Source: Azonexus hydrophilus DSM 23864 (GTDB taxonomy: Bacteria; Pseudomonadota; Gammaproteobacteria; Burkholderiales; Rhodocyclaceae). From it: 64,000 nucleotides of DNA. The notes under the pieces are model-generated. The model ran no database searches, had not been told where the DNA came from, and was given only the letters and a program-made list of their open reading frames with translations. Below are positions 36,959 to 45,602 of the stretch, in pieces; the stretch's first letter is position 1; each line of letters starts with the position of its first letter. The stretch lies in contig NZ_AUCE01000011.1 of the NCBI RefSeq assembly GCF_000429605.1, positions 186,001 through 250,000 of the forward strand. Direction: 5' to 3'. The translations under genes and the position numbers were made by a program.

Positions 36959-38206
36959 TTGCCAGCGGCAGCGCCAGGGCGTTCAATCACTGCCACGCCC
37001 CTGGTTACGGAAACCGCCTTGTTCGCTCGCCGCTTCTCCCTCACGCACGATGCCCGCATCACCCTGGCCCTGTCGCTGGCCGGCTTCGCCTGTTTCATGC
37101 TGCTTTACGGCACGCAACCGCTGCTGCCGCAGCTGACTGCCGCCTTCGCCGTGACGCCGGGGCAGGCCAGCCTGAGCGTGACCGCCGGCACCGGTCTGGT
37201 GGCGCTGCTGCTGATTCCGCTGAGCCTGATCGCCGACCGCTACGGGCGCGAGCAACTGATCCGCGTCGGCCTGCTCGGCGCCGGGCTGTTCTCGCTGGCG
37301 TCGGCCTGGGCGCCGGATTTCTGGCTGCTGGTGCTGGCCCGCGCCGGGCTGGGCATTTGCGTTGCCGGCGTGCCGGCGGCGGCGATGGCCTACCTCGGCG
37401 AGGAATTGCCGGCCGGCGAGCGGGCGCGGGCCATGGGCCTGTACATCGGCGCCAATGCGCTCGGCGGCATGGCCGGCCGACTGGTCGCCGCGACCGTCAG
37501 CGACTGGTGTGGCTCCTGGCATGTCGGCCTGAGCGCGGTCAGCCTGATCGGCCTGCTGGGGGCGCTGGTGTGCTGGCGCCTGCTGCTGCCGGCGCGCAAT
37601 TTCGAACCGCGTTCGCTGCAAATTGGCCCGCTATTCGCCGACATTCGCCGCATTTACGCCGACCCTGGCCTGCCCTGGCTGTTCTGCACGGCTTTCGTCG
37701 GCATGGGAACGCTGGTCGGTCTCTACAACTTCCTGCCCTTCCTGCTCAGCCAGGCGCCGTACGAACTGTCGCCCAGCCTGATCGGCAGCGTTTTCCTGCT
37801 CTACGCGGTCGGCAGCTATTCGTCGGCCTGGGCCGGGCGGCAGGTGGCGCGCCACGGCCGGCCGCGCATCATGCTGGCGATGGCGGTGCTGATGACCGCC
37901 GGCATCGCCATCACGCTGGCGCCGCCGCTGTGGCTGATCATCGCCGGCCTGGCGCTGTACACCTTCGGCTTCTTTGCCGTGCATACGGTCGCCAGCGCCT
38001 GGGTCGGCCATCGCGCCGGGGCGCGGCGCGGATTTGTCTCGGCGCTTTACCTGTCGAGCTACTACCTCGGCGGCAGCGTGATCGGGTCGGCCACCGGCTG
38101 GGCCTGGAGCCATGCCGGCTGGCCCGGCGTGATCGCCGCCATGCTCGGCTGCGCGCTGGCCGTCTGCGGCCTCGCGCTGATCCTGCGGCGCCTGCCGGCC
38201 GACTGA
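36959..38206 (+). CDS. MFS transporter, YnfM-like
   Basis: About 415 residues with 12 predicted helices. The MFS loop motif IADRYGREQLIRVGL lies after helix 2, with FMLLYGTQPLLPQL in helix 1 as in YnfM/arabinose-efflux-like permeases. Substrate unknown. The start is uncertain: TTG 36959 gives an N-terminal extension, and TTG 37019 would begin FARRFSLTHDARI. The 40-bp gap to the divergent LysR gene must hold both promoters. Confidence 0.85.
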   Translation: MPAAAPGRSITATPLVTETALFARRFSLTHDARITLALSLAGFACFMLLYGTQPLLPQLTAAFAVTPGQASLSVTAGTGLVALLLIPLSLIADRYGREQLIRVGLLGAGLFSLASAWAPDFWLLVLARAGLGICVAGVPAAAMAYLGEELPAGERARAMGLYIGANALGGMAGRLVAATVSDWCGSWHVGLSAVSLIGLLGALVCWRLLLPARNFEPRSLQIGPLFADIRRIYADPGLPWLFCTAFVGMGTLVGLYNFLPFLLSQAPYELSPSLIGSVFLLYAVGSYSSAWAGRQVARHGRPRIMLAMAVLMTAGIAITLAPPLWLIIAGLALYTFGFFAVHTVASAWVGHRAGARRGFVSALYLSSYYLGGSVIGSATGWAWSHAGWPGVIAAMLGCALAVCGLALILRRLPAD

Positions 38207-38216
38207 AGGCGCCGAC

Positions 38217-39095
38217 ATGAATACCCTTTCCGGCGGGCTCGGCCTCGCCCTGATCGCGGCACTCGGCTTTTCGCTGAAGGCGATTTTCATCAAGCTCGCC
38301 TATCCCTACGGCGTCGATGCGATCACCCTGCTGATGCTGCGCATGGCTTTCGCGCTGCCGGTCTTCCTGTGGGTCGGTCTGCGCCGGCAGCAGGACGGCG
38401 CGGCGCTGAGCGGCGGCGACTGGCTGCGCGTGATCGCCCTCGGCTGCCTCGGCTATTACGGCGCCAGCATCCTCGATTTCTGGGGTTTGCAGTACATTTC
38501 GGCCGGCCTGGAGCGGTTGATCCTGTTCACCTACCCGACGCTGACCCTGCTCATCGGCGTGCTTTTCCAGGGCAAGGCCTTCACCCGCCGCGAGTTGCTG
38601 GCGCTGGTGCTGTGCTACACCGGCATCGGCGCCGCCTTCATCCACGACCTGGGCCTGGGCGATGCGCGCGACGTGCTGGTCGGCGGCGCGCTGGTGTTCG
38701 CTTCCAGCGTCGCTTATGCGATCTACCTGTCGGGCAGCGGGCCGATGATCGCCCGGCTCGGCGCGATGCGTTTTTCGGCGCTGGCGATGCTGGTGTCGAC
38801 GGCCGTCACCTTGCTGCATTTCGGCCTGAGCGAACCGCTCACCGCCATCGTGCAGCCGCTGCCGGTCTATGGCTGGAGCCTGGCGATGGCGGTGTTTTCG
38901 ACGGTCATCCCGGTGTTCGCGCTCGGCGCGGCGATCCGCCGCCTGGGGCCGGAACGGACCTCGCTGTACGGCATGGTCGGGCCGATGCTGACCATCGGTT
39001 TCGGCTGGTGGCTGCTCGACGAACCGGTGTCGCTGGCGCAACTGGGCGGCGCCGTGCTGGTCGTCGCCGGCATTCTCGTGGTCAGCCGAAAGTAG
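38217..39095 (+). CDS. EamA-family (DMT) transporter
   Basis: A 292-residue protein with ten predicted helices in two EamA repeats (SLKAIFIKLAYPYGVDAITLL, later MVGPMLTIGFGWWLLDEPVS). Substrate unknown. It begins 10 nt after the MFS gene stop and may be cotranscribed with it, ahead of the PTS genes. Confidence 0.9.
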   Translation: MNTLSGGLGLALIAALGFSLKAIFIKLAYPYGVDAITLLMLRMAFALPVFLWVGLRRQQDGAALSGGDWLRVIALGCLGYYGASILDFWGLQYISAGLERLILFTYPTLTLLIGVLFQGKAFTRRELLALVLCYTGIGAAFIHDLGLGDARDVLVGGALVFASSVAYAIYLSGSGPMIARLGAMRFSALAMLVSTAVTLLHFGLSEPLTAIVQPLPVYGWSLAMAVFSTVIPVFALGAAIRRLGPERTSLYGMVGPMLTIGFGWWLLDEPVSLAQLGGAVLVVAGILVVSRK

Positions 39096-39119
39096 CGCTC
39101 GCAGGTTAGAATCCTGCGC

Positions 39120-39509
39120 ATGATCGGCATCTTCCTGATTACCCACGGCTGCTACGGCGAGACCCTCGTCCAGAATGCCTGCCATGTACTCAACCGGCGT
39201 CCGGCCGGCTTGGTGCAGCTTGGCGTTGCGCCGCAGGACGATCCGCTCGACCTGTTGCCGGGGGCCCGGGCGCTGTGCGCCTCGGTGGACAACGGTAACG
39301 GGGTGCTGTTGCTGACCGACCTGTACGGGGCGACGCCGGCCAATCTGGCGATGAAACTGCGCGAGCGCGGCCGTATTGCCGGGCTGACCGGGGTCAATCT
39401 GCCGATGCTGCTGTCGGCGCTGACGCACCGTGACAAGGACCTCAAAACCGTGCTGACCCATGCCCGCGATGCCGGCCGGAGCGGCATTCTCAACCTGCAG
39501 GACCACTGA
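39120..39509 (+). CDS. PTS EIIA component, mannose (EIIA-Man) type
   Basis: A 129-residue cytosolic domain with the phosphorylatable His in LITHGCYGE (about residue 9) and LLTDLYGATPANLA. In proteobacteria lacking PTS permeases, EIIA-Man proteins act as regulatory phosphate acceptors (for example on carbon storage). It is the first gene of the EIIA-HPr-EI cluster, 3 nt before ptsH. Confidence 0.92.
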   Translation: MIGIFLITHGCYGETLVQNACHVLNRRPAGLVQLGVAPQDDPLDLLPGARALCASVDNGNGVLLLTDLYGATPANLAMKLRERGRIAGLTGVNLPMLLSALTHRDKDLKTVLTHARDAGRSGILNLQDH

Positions 39510-39512
39510 CCC

Positions 39513-39782
39513 ATGCTCACCCGGGAAACCCAGATCATCAACAAGCTCGGCCTCCACGCCCGCGCCTCCGCCAAACTCACCCAGCTCGCCGGCAAGTTCG
39601 CGTGCGAGGTGTGGATGAGCAAGGGCAGCCGCCGAATCAACGCCAAGAGCATCATGGGCGTGATGATGCTGGCGGCCGGCAAGGGTTCGACGGTGACCAT
39701 CGAGACCGACGGCAAGGACGAAAGCGAAGCCATGGACGCCTTGCTGGCATTGATCGCCGACTATTTCGGCGAAGGAGAATAA
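39513..39782 (+). CDS. ptsH: Phosphocarrier protein HPr
   Basis: An 89-residue HPr. His in NKLGLHARASAK (about residue 16) accepts phosphate from EI. The later NAKSIMGVMMLAAGKGS contains the Ser46-equivalent, as in HPr kinase-regulated systems. It lies between EIIA and ptsI with gaps of 3 and 5 nt. Confidence 0.95.
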   Translation: MLTRETQIINKLGLHARASAKLTQLAGKFACEVWMSKGSRRINAKSIMGVMMLAAGKGSTVTIETDGKDESEAMDALLALIADYFGEGE

Positions 39783-39787
39783 GGCCC

Positions 39788-41533
<1,746 letters not shown>

Positions 41534-41635
41534 ACCCGCCGGCACTGGGGGTGCGACGATTTGTCACATTCCCGGAACAGGCACCATTGCCGACAATCCG
41601 CCCTTTCGTAATCAATAAAAAACGAAGGGGTATTC

Positions 41636-43936
41636 ATGGATCACCGCATCCGGCCGCTGGCGCTCGCCATGGCGCTGGCCTTTGCCATTCCCGCCCAGGC
41701 CCAGGACAGTGCAGCCATGGCGGAAATCGTCGTCAGCGCCGAGCGCGACCAGACTGCCGGCAGCACCACCCAGCTGGAAGGCGACAAACTGCGCCGCCAG
41801 GGTGCGCGCAGCAGCGACGTTGCCGGCCTGCTCCAGGATGTCCCCGGGGTCAGTTTCTACGGCGCCGGTGCCGTCTCCAGCCTGCCGGCCATCCACGGCC
41901 TGGCCGACGACCGGCTGCGGATCAAGATCGACGGCATGGACCTGATCGCCAGCTGCCCCAACCACATGAACCCGGCGCTGTCCTACCTCGACCCCAGCCA
42001 GGTCGGCACACTCACCGTCTATGCCGGGATCAGCCCGGTCAGCCAGGGGGGTGACAGCATCGGTGGCAGCATCGTCGCCGAAACCCGCGCGCCGGAATTC
42101 GCCGCCCCCGGCGAACGCCTATTCAAGGGCGAAGTCGGCGCCTTCTACCGCAGCAATAACGATGCGCGTGGCGCCAACGCCAGCGCCACCGCTGCCACCG
42201 AAAACATCAGCCTGAGCTATACCGGCGCCTACAGCGAAGCCAACAACTACAGCGCCGGCCGCAACTTCAAGAATTACACCGCCACCGGCCGCGCCGGCGA
42301 ACGGATGTCGCGCGACGAAGTCGGCTCGACCGCTTACCAGACCGGCAACCACATCCTCGGTATGGCGATGAAGAACGCCAATCACCTGTTCGAGGTGAAA
42401 CTCGGCTACCAGGACATGCCGGAACAGCTTTACCCGAACCAGCGCATGGACCTGCTCGACAACGAACAGAAGCGCATCAACCTGCGCTGGCTGGGCGAAT
42501 ACGACTGGGGCAAGCTGGAAGCCCGGGCCTATCACGAGACCGTCGACCATTTCATGGATTTCGGCCGGGACAAGCGCTGGTGGTATGGCAACGATTCTCG
42601 GACGCCGCCACTAACCGCTCCCGCCACGATTGATCCGGTCGCTTGCGGCGCGATCTCTGGCTCCTGCGCCCAAGGCATGCCGATGTACACCGCAAGCCGG
42701 ACCACCGGCGCGAGTCTGAAAGCCGATGTCAAACTGAGCGACCAGGATCTGCTGCGGGTCGGTAGCGAGTTCCAGCGCTATCGCCTCGACGACTGGTGGC
42801 CGGCCTCCGGCAGCGGCATGTGGCCGGGCACCTTCGAAAACATCAACAACGGCGAGCGCGACCGCCAGGCCCTGTTCGGCGAGTGGGAAAGCCGGGCCAG
42901 CGCCAACTGGATGACACTGCTCGGCCTGCGCTATGAACGCGTGACCATGGACGCTGGCGATGTCGCCGGCTACGCCAACCCGGGCGGCATGGGTAGCAAC
43001 CAGGGCCGCGATGCCAACCTGTTCAACGCCCGCGACCGCTCGCGCAGCGACAACAACTGGAACCTGACCGCACTCGCCCGCTACACCGCGCACGCCGGTC
43101 TGGACATCGAATTCGGCTTCGCCCGCAAGACGCGTTCGCCCAGCCTGTACGAAGCCTACCCCTGGTCGACCTGGCAGATGGCTGCCCTGATGAACAATTT
43201 CGTCGGCGACGGCAATGGCTACGTCGGCAACCCCGACCTGAAGCCGGAGAAAGCGCACAAACTCTCGGCCACCTTCGACTGGCACGACGCCGACCGCAGC
43301 CGCGAGTTGAAGCTGACGCCGTACTACACCCACGTCACCGACTACATTGATGCCGTGCAATGGGATGCCACTGCCAATGCCCCCCGGGCGGTCCCGTTGC
43401 GCGACCAATTCACGGTGCTGCGTTACGCCAATCACTCGGCCCGCCTGTATGGCTTCGACCTGTCCGGCAAGATGCCGCTGGCACAATCCGGCATCGGCGC
43501 ACTCGGCCTGAACGGGATGCTCAGCTACACCCGCGGCAAGAACCGCAAAACCGGCGACGACCTGTACAACATCATGCCGCTGAACGCCAAACTGACGCTG
43601 ACGCAAAAGACCGGCGCCTGGGACAATGCCCTGGAAGTGATCGGCGTGGCCGGGAAAAACAAGGTCTCGGATGCCCGCAACGAAATGAAGACGTCGGGCT
43701 ACAGCCTGGTCAACCTGCGCTTCAGCCATGCCTGGAAGCAGGTCCGCTTCGATTTCGGCGTCGAGAACCTGTTCGACCGCTATTACGAAATGCCGCTGGG
43801 CGGGGCCTACCTGGGTCAAGGGACGACGATGTCGGCCTCTGCCAACAATGTACCGAACGGCGTCGTCCCGCTGTGGGGCACCCCGGTTCCGGGCATGGGC
43901 CGTTCGCTGTATGCCGGCATCAACGTCAAGTTCTGA
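41636..43936 (+). CDS. TonB-dependent receptor, probable copper receptor (OprC/NosA-like)
   Basis: A 766-residue outer-membrane protein. The signal peptide ends at AQAQD (about residue 22), then a TonB box-like EIVVSA, a plug domain (about 40-150) and a 22-strand barrel ending in the aromatic INVKF. The plug has SCPNHMNPALSY: Cys107 and Met111 form a CxxxM pair, and HFM at 305-307 forms HxM, the same two motifs that bind Cu in OprC. Copper import, e.g. for cytochrome oxidase or nitrous-oxide reductase, is therefore proposed; other metals remain possible. A short inverted repeat (TTCGT...ACGAA, 41605-41626) borders the ribosome site. A terminator and a Crp/Fnr gene follow. Confidence 0.82.
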   Translation: MDHRIRPLALAMALAFAIPAQAQDSAAMAEIVVSAERDQTAGSTTQLEGDKLRRQGARSSDVAGLLQDVPGVSFYGAGAVSSLPAIHGLADDRLRIKIDGMDLIASCPNHMNPALSYLDPSQVGTLTVYAGISPVSQGGDSIGGSIVAETRAPEFAAPGERLFKGEVGAFYRSNNDARGANASATAATENISLSYTGAYSEANNYSAGRNFKNYTATGRAGERMSRDEVGSTAYQTGNHILGMAMKNANHLFEVKLGYQDMPEQLYPNQRMDLLDNEQKRINLRWLGEYDWGKLEARAYHETVDHFMDFGRDKRWWYGNDSRTPPLTAPATIDPVACGAISGSCAQGMPMYTASRTTGASLKADVKLSDQDLLRVGSEFQRYRLDDWWPASGSGMWPGTFENINNGERDRQALFGEWESRASANWMTLLGLRYERVTMDAGDVAGYANPGGMGSNQGRDANLFNARDRSRSDNNWNLTALARYTAHAGLDIEFGFARKTRSPSLYEAYPWSTWQMAALMNNFVGDGNGYVGNPDLKPEKAHKLSATFDWHDADRSRELKLTPYYTHVTDYIDAVQWDATANAPRAVPLRDQFTVLRYANHSARLYGFDLSGKMPLAQSGIGALGLNGMLSYTRGKNRKTGDDLYNIMPLNAKLTLTQKTGAWDNALEVIGVAGKNKVSDARNEMKTSGYSLVNLRFSHAWKQVRFDFGVENLFDRYYEMPLGGAYLGQGTTMSASANNVPNGVVPLWGTPVPGMGRSLYAGINVKF

Positions 43937-43953
43937 TCCGGCCGCCTGAAGGC

Positions 43954-43984
43954 AGCCCCGGTCGTCGGCGACCGGGGCTTTTTG
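43954..43984 (+). terminator. Rho-independent terminator after the TonB receptor
   Basis: Perfect 11-bp stem AGCCCCGGTCG-TCGG-CGACCGGGGCT followed by a T-run, between the receptor stop and the Crp/Fnr gene. Confidence 0.92.
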
Positions 43985-44004
43985 CGTTTGCAGAGGAGGG
44001 GACA

Positions 44005-44589
44005 ATGGCTTTTTTCACGATCGATCGCAAGGCGACTGAGCAGCCCGTCCGGCGGCGGCAGCTGGCCTGCGGCGAGCGCCTACATCAGGCCGGCGAGGAA
44101 GGCCTGGCCTGGCGACTGCAACGCGGCGTGCTGCGCCTGGACAGCCAGCAGCCCGGCGGCGAACGCTTTGCCAGCCTGGCGATTGGCGGCGACATCGTCG
44201 GCTGCGAAACACTGTTGTTCGGGGTGTACACCTTCTCGGCCAGCGCCTTGACCGATTGCGAACTCAGCCCCTGGCCCGAAGGCGACCAGGCACTGGCCGG
44301 CGAATCGCTGCTCGCCTCGCTCGCCCGCGCCCAGCAGCGGGCCGCCGAGATCGTTGCCCTGCGCGGCGGTCAGGCGGTCGACCGGGTGCTCGGCCTGGTC
44401 CGCCTGCTGGCCGGCCAGGATGGCGGCGTGGTGCTGCCGACGCGACAGGCCATCGCCGACATCACCGACCTGCGCTTCGAGACCATCTCGCGCATCGTCA
44501 AACAGCTTGAACGCAGCGGCATCCTGGTGCCGGAACGGATTGCCGGCGTCCACGCGACGCGCAGCTTCCGCTACGTGGCCGATCACTGA
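44005..44589 (+). CDS. Crp/Fnr-family transcriptional regulator
   Basis: About 194 residues, with a strong GAGGAGGGGACA ribosome site fixing the start. A shortened cupin-like sensor domain (about 20-110) is followed by a winged helix-turn-helix with LPTRQAIADITDLRFETISRIVKQL as core. No Fnr Cys cluster and no clear cNMP-binding signature, so the signal is unknown. It lies 68 bp behind the TonB receptor, past a terminator; control of that receptor is possible (compare DNR-type control of copper uptake in denitrifiers) but unproven. Confidence 0.85.
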   Translation: MAFFTIDRKATEQPVRRRQLACGERLHQAGEEGLAWRLQRGVLRLDSQQPGGERFASLAIGGDIVGCETLLFGVYTFSASALTDCELSPWPEGDQALAGESLLASLARAQQRAAEIVALRGGQAVDRVLGLVRLLAGQDGGVVLPTRQAIADITDLRFETISRIVKQLERSGILVPERIAGVHATRSFRYVADH

Positions 44590-44610
44590 AAAAGGGAATC
44601 CGGAATTGAC

Positions 44611-44632
44611 GACGGGGACCGAAGTCCCCGCC
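44611..44632 (-). terminator. UUCG-capped hairpin at the ssrA 3' end
   Basis: GGCGGGGAC-TTCG-GTCCCCGTC, nine pairs with one G.U. A T-run appears only 16 nt later (44591-44595), so it may be a 3' structural or processing hairpin of the coding piece rather than a simple terminator. It could also stop the convergent Crp/Fnr transcript. Confidence 0.55.
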
Positions 44633-44677
44633 GGCTATCTTTGGTAACAAGGCTCTAGCAGCCCCGGCTAACCGTTT

Positions 44678-44710
44678 TTAGGCGGCAATAGCGAATTGCT
44701 CATCATTGGC
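44678..44710 (-). other. tmRNA proteolysis-tag reading frame
   Basis: Codons GCC AAT GAT GAG CAA TTC, then GCT ATT GCC GCC TAA encode ANDEQFAIAA. It ends in the hydrophobic Ala-Ala that ClpXP-type proteases recognise and begins with AND-, as most proteobacterial tags do. The resume codon is GCC. Confidence 0.92.
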
Positions 44711-44824
44711 AATTATGGATTTGCTTCATTAACGTCGATCGCCTGACGAGTTGCCTGCGCACCTTTGCCCGCCCTGTCGAAACCAGTACACCCCCAACCA
44801 AACGCACTGCAGCCAATGCCCTTG

Positions 44825-44889
44825 GGTGGAGGTGAGGGGAATCGAACCCCTGTCCAGAACGCCTCCAGATTGCTGGAATTACAACCATG
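44825..44889 (-). ncRNA. tmRNA acceptor piece
   Basis: About 65 nt from the predicted transcription start to the CC of the 3' end. It holds a small hairpin (TCCAG-CAAT-CTGGA, 44864-44877), the T-arm and the acceptor strand CACCTCC (44834-44828), discriminator A at 44827 and CC at 44826-44825. The next encoded base is C, not A, so the last A of CCA must be added after processing. Confidence 0.85.
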
Positions 44890-44895
44890 GAAACC

Positions 44896-44924
44896 ATTAT
44901 GGGGGCAGGGGGGCGGTTTTTCAA
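44896..44924 (-). promoter_or_regulatory. ssrA promoter
   Basis: TTGAAA (44924-44919) and CATAAT (44901-44896) with an exact 17-bp spacer on the minus strand, placing the start at about 44889, just before the acceptor piece. The spacer is very C-rich. Confidence 0.8.
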
Positions 44925-44945
44925 CCGCCGTTCGTCGGCTGGCGC

Positions 44946-45542
44946 TCAGGCCTCGCGCTCGGCAGCCAGCAGACGCTCGCAGTAGCGGGCGATCAGGTCG
45001 ACTTCGAGATTGACCTTGCTGCCCGGCTGCAGACGGTTCAGCGTGGTGTTTTCCAGCGTGTGCGGGATCAGGTTGATGGTGAAGTCGGTGCCCTTGACCT
45101 CGTTGGTCGTCAGGCTGGTACCGTCGACGACGATAGAACCCTTGCGCGCGATGAACTTGGCAATTTCCTTCGGCGCACGGATTTCCAGCAGGCGGTTGTC
45201 GCCGACCGGGTCGAAACGCAGGACTTCGCCGACGCCGTCGACATGGCCGGAAACCAGGTGACCGCCGATCACGTCGTTGAGGCGCAGGGCCTTTTCCAGG
45301 TTGACCGGCCCCGGGGCATCGAGTCCGACGGTGCAGGACAAGGTCTCGGGCGACACGTCGACCTGGAAGGCACTGCCTTCCCTGCCGACCACGGTCAGAC
45401 AGACGCCGTTGTGGGCAATCGAGTCGCCGAGGGCGACATCGTCGATGTTGAGGCGGCCGGCTTCGACCGTCAGGCGGTAACCGACTTCGCGCGGCGTGAG
45501 TTTGGTGATGCGGCCAACCGCCGCGACAATTCCAGAGAACAT
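44946..45542 (-). CDS. ribE: Riboflavin synthase, alpha subunit
   Basis: A 198-residue riboflavin synthase made of two lumazine-binding repeats (MFSGIVAAVGRI at the start; the second begins near residue 98, HLVSGHVDGVGEV). It dismutates two 6,7-dimethyl-8-ribityllumazine molecules into riboflavin. No FMN riboswitch is visible in the 60-bp upstream gap, which separates it from the response-regulator gene on the same strand. The ssrA promoter lies immediately downstream. Confidence 0.96.
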   Translation of the reverse strand: MFSGIVAAVGRITKLTPREVGYRLTVEAGRLNIDDVALGDSIAHNGVCLTVVGREGSAFQVDVSPETLSCTVGLDAPGPVNLEKALRLNDVIGGHLVSGHVDGVGEVLRFDPVGDNRLLEIRAPKEIAKFIARKGSIVVDGTSLTTNEVKGTDFTINLIPHTLENTTLNRLQPGSKVNLEVDLIARYCERLLAAEREA

Positions 45543-45602
45543 GGCAGGATCCGGGGTGGGAAAAATGGCGACTTTATCACGCCAGCCAGGCCAATCCCCT
45601 GA

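Larger units (their letters stand above)
44611..44795 (-). ncRNA. tmRNA coding piece
   Basis: About 185 nt starting GGGGGTGTACTGGTTTCGAC at 44795 (5' acceptor strand and D-loop), through the tag frame, and ending near a stable UUCG-capped hairpin (44611-44632). The 3' boundary is inferred from that hairpin. Confidence 0.8.
44611..44889 (-). ncRNA. ssrA: tmRNA gene, circularly permuted (two-piece)
   Basis: On the minus strand the order is T-arm and 3' acceptor strand first, a 29-nt intervening segment, then 5' acceptor strand, D-loop and tag frame: a permutation of the normal tmRNA order. The two acceptor strands, GGGGGUG and CACCUCC, pair over 7 bp with a G.U at the third pair, the alanyl-tRNA synthetase identity element. 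The T-stem/loop reads AGGGG-TTCGATT-CCCCT, and GTTTCGACAGGG matches the conserved tmRNA D-loop. After processing, an acceptor RNA and a coding RNA would form trans-translation RNA that rescues stalled ribosomes with SmpB. It lies between ribE and a convergent Crp/Fnr gene. Ends are estimates. Confidence 0.94.

Noticed and set aside
44827..44860. T-arm-like sequence suggesting an ordinary tRNA gene on the minus strand
   Set aside because: No D-arm or anticodon arm precedes it at tRNA distance; the matching 5' acceptor strand lies downstream, so it belongs to the permuted tmRNA.
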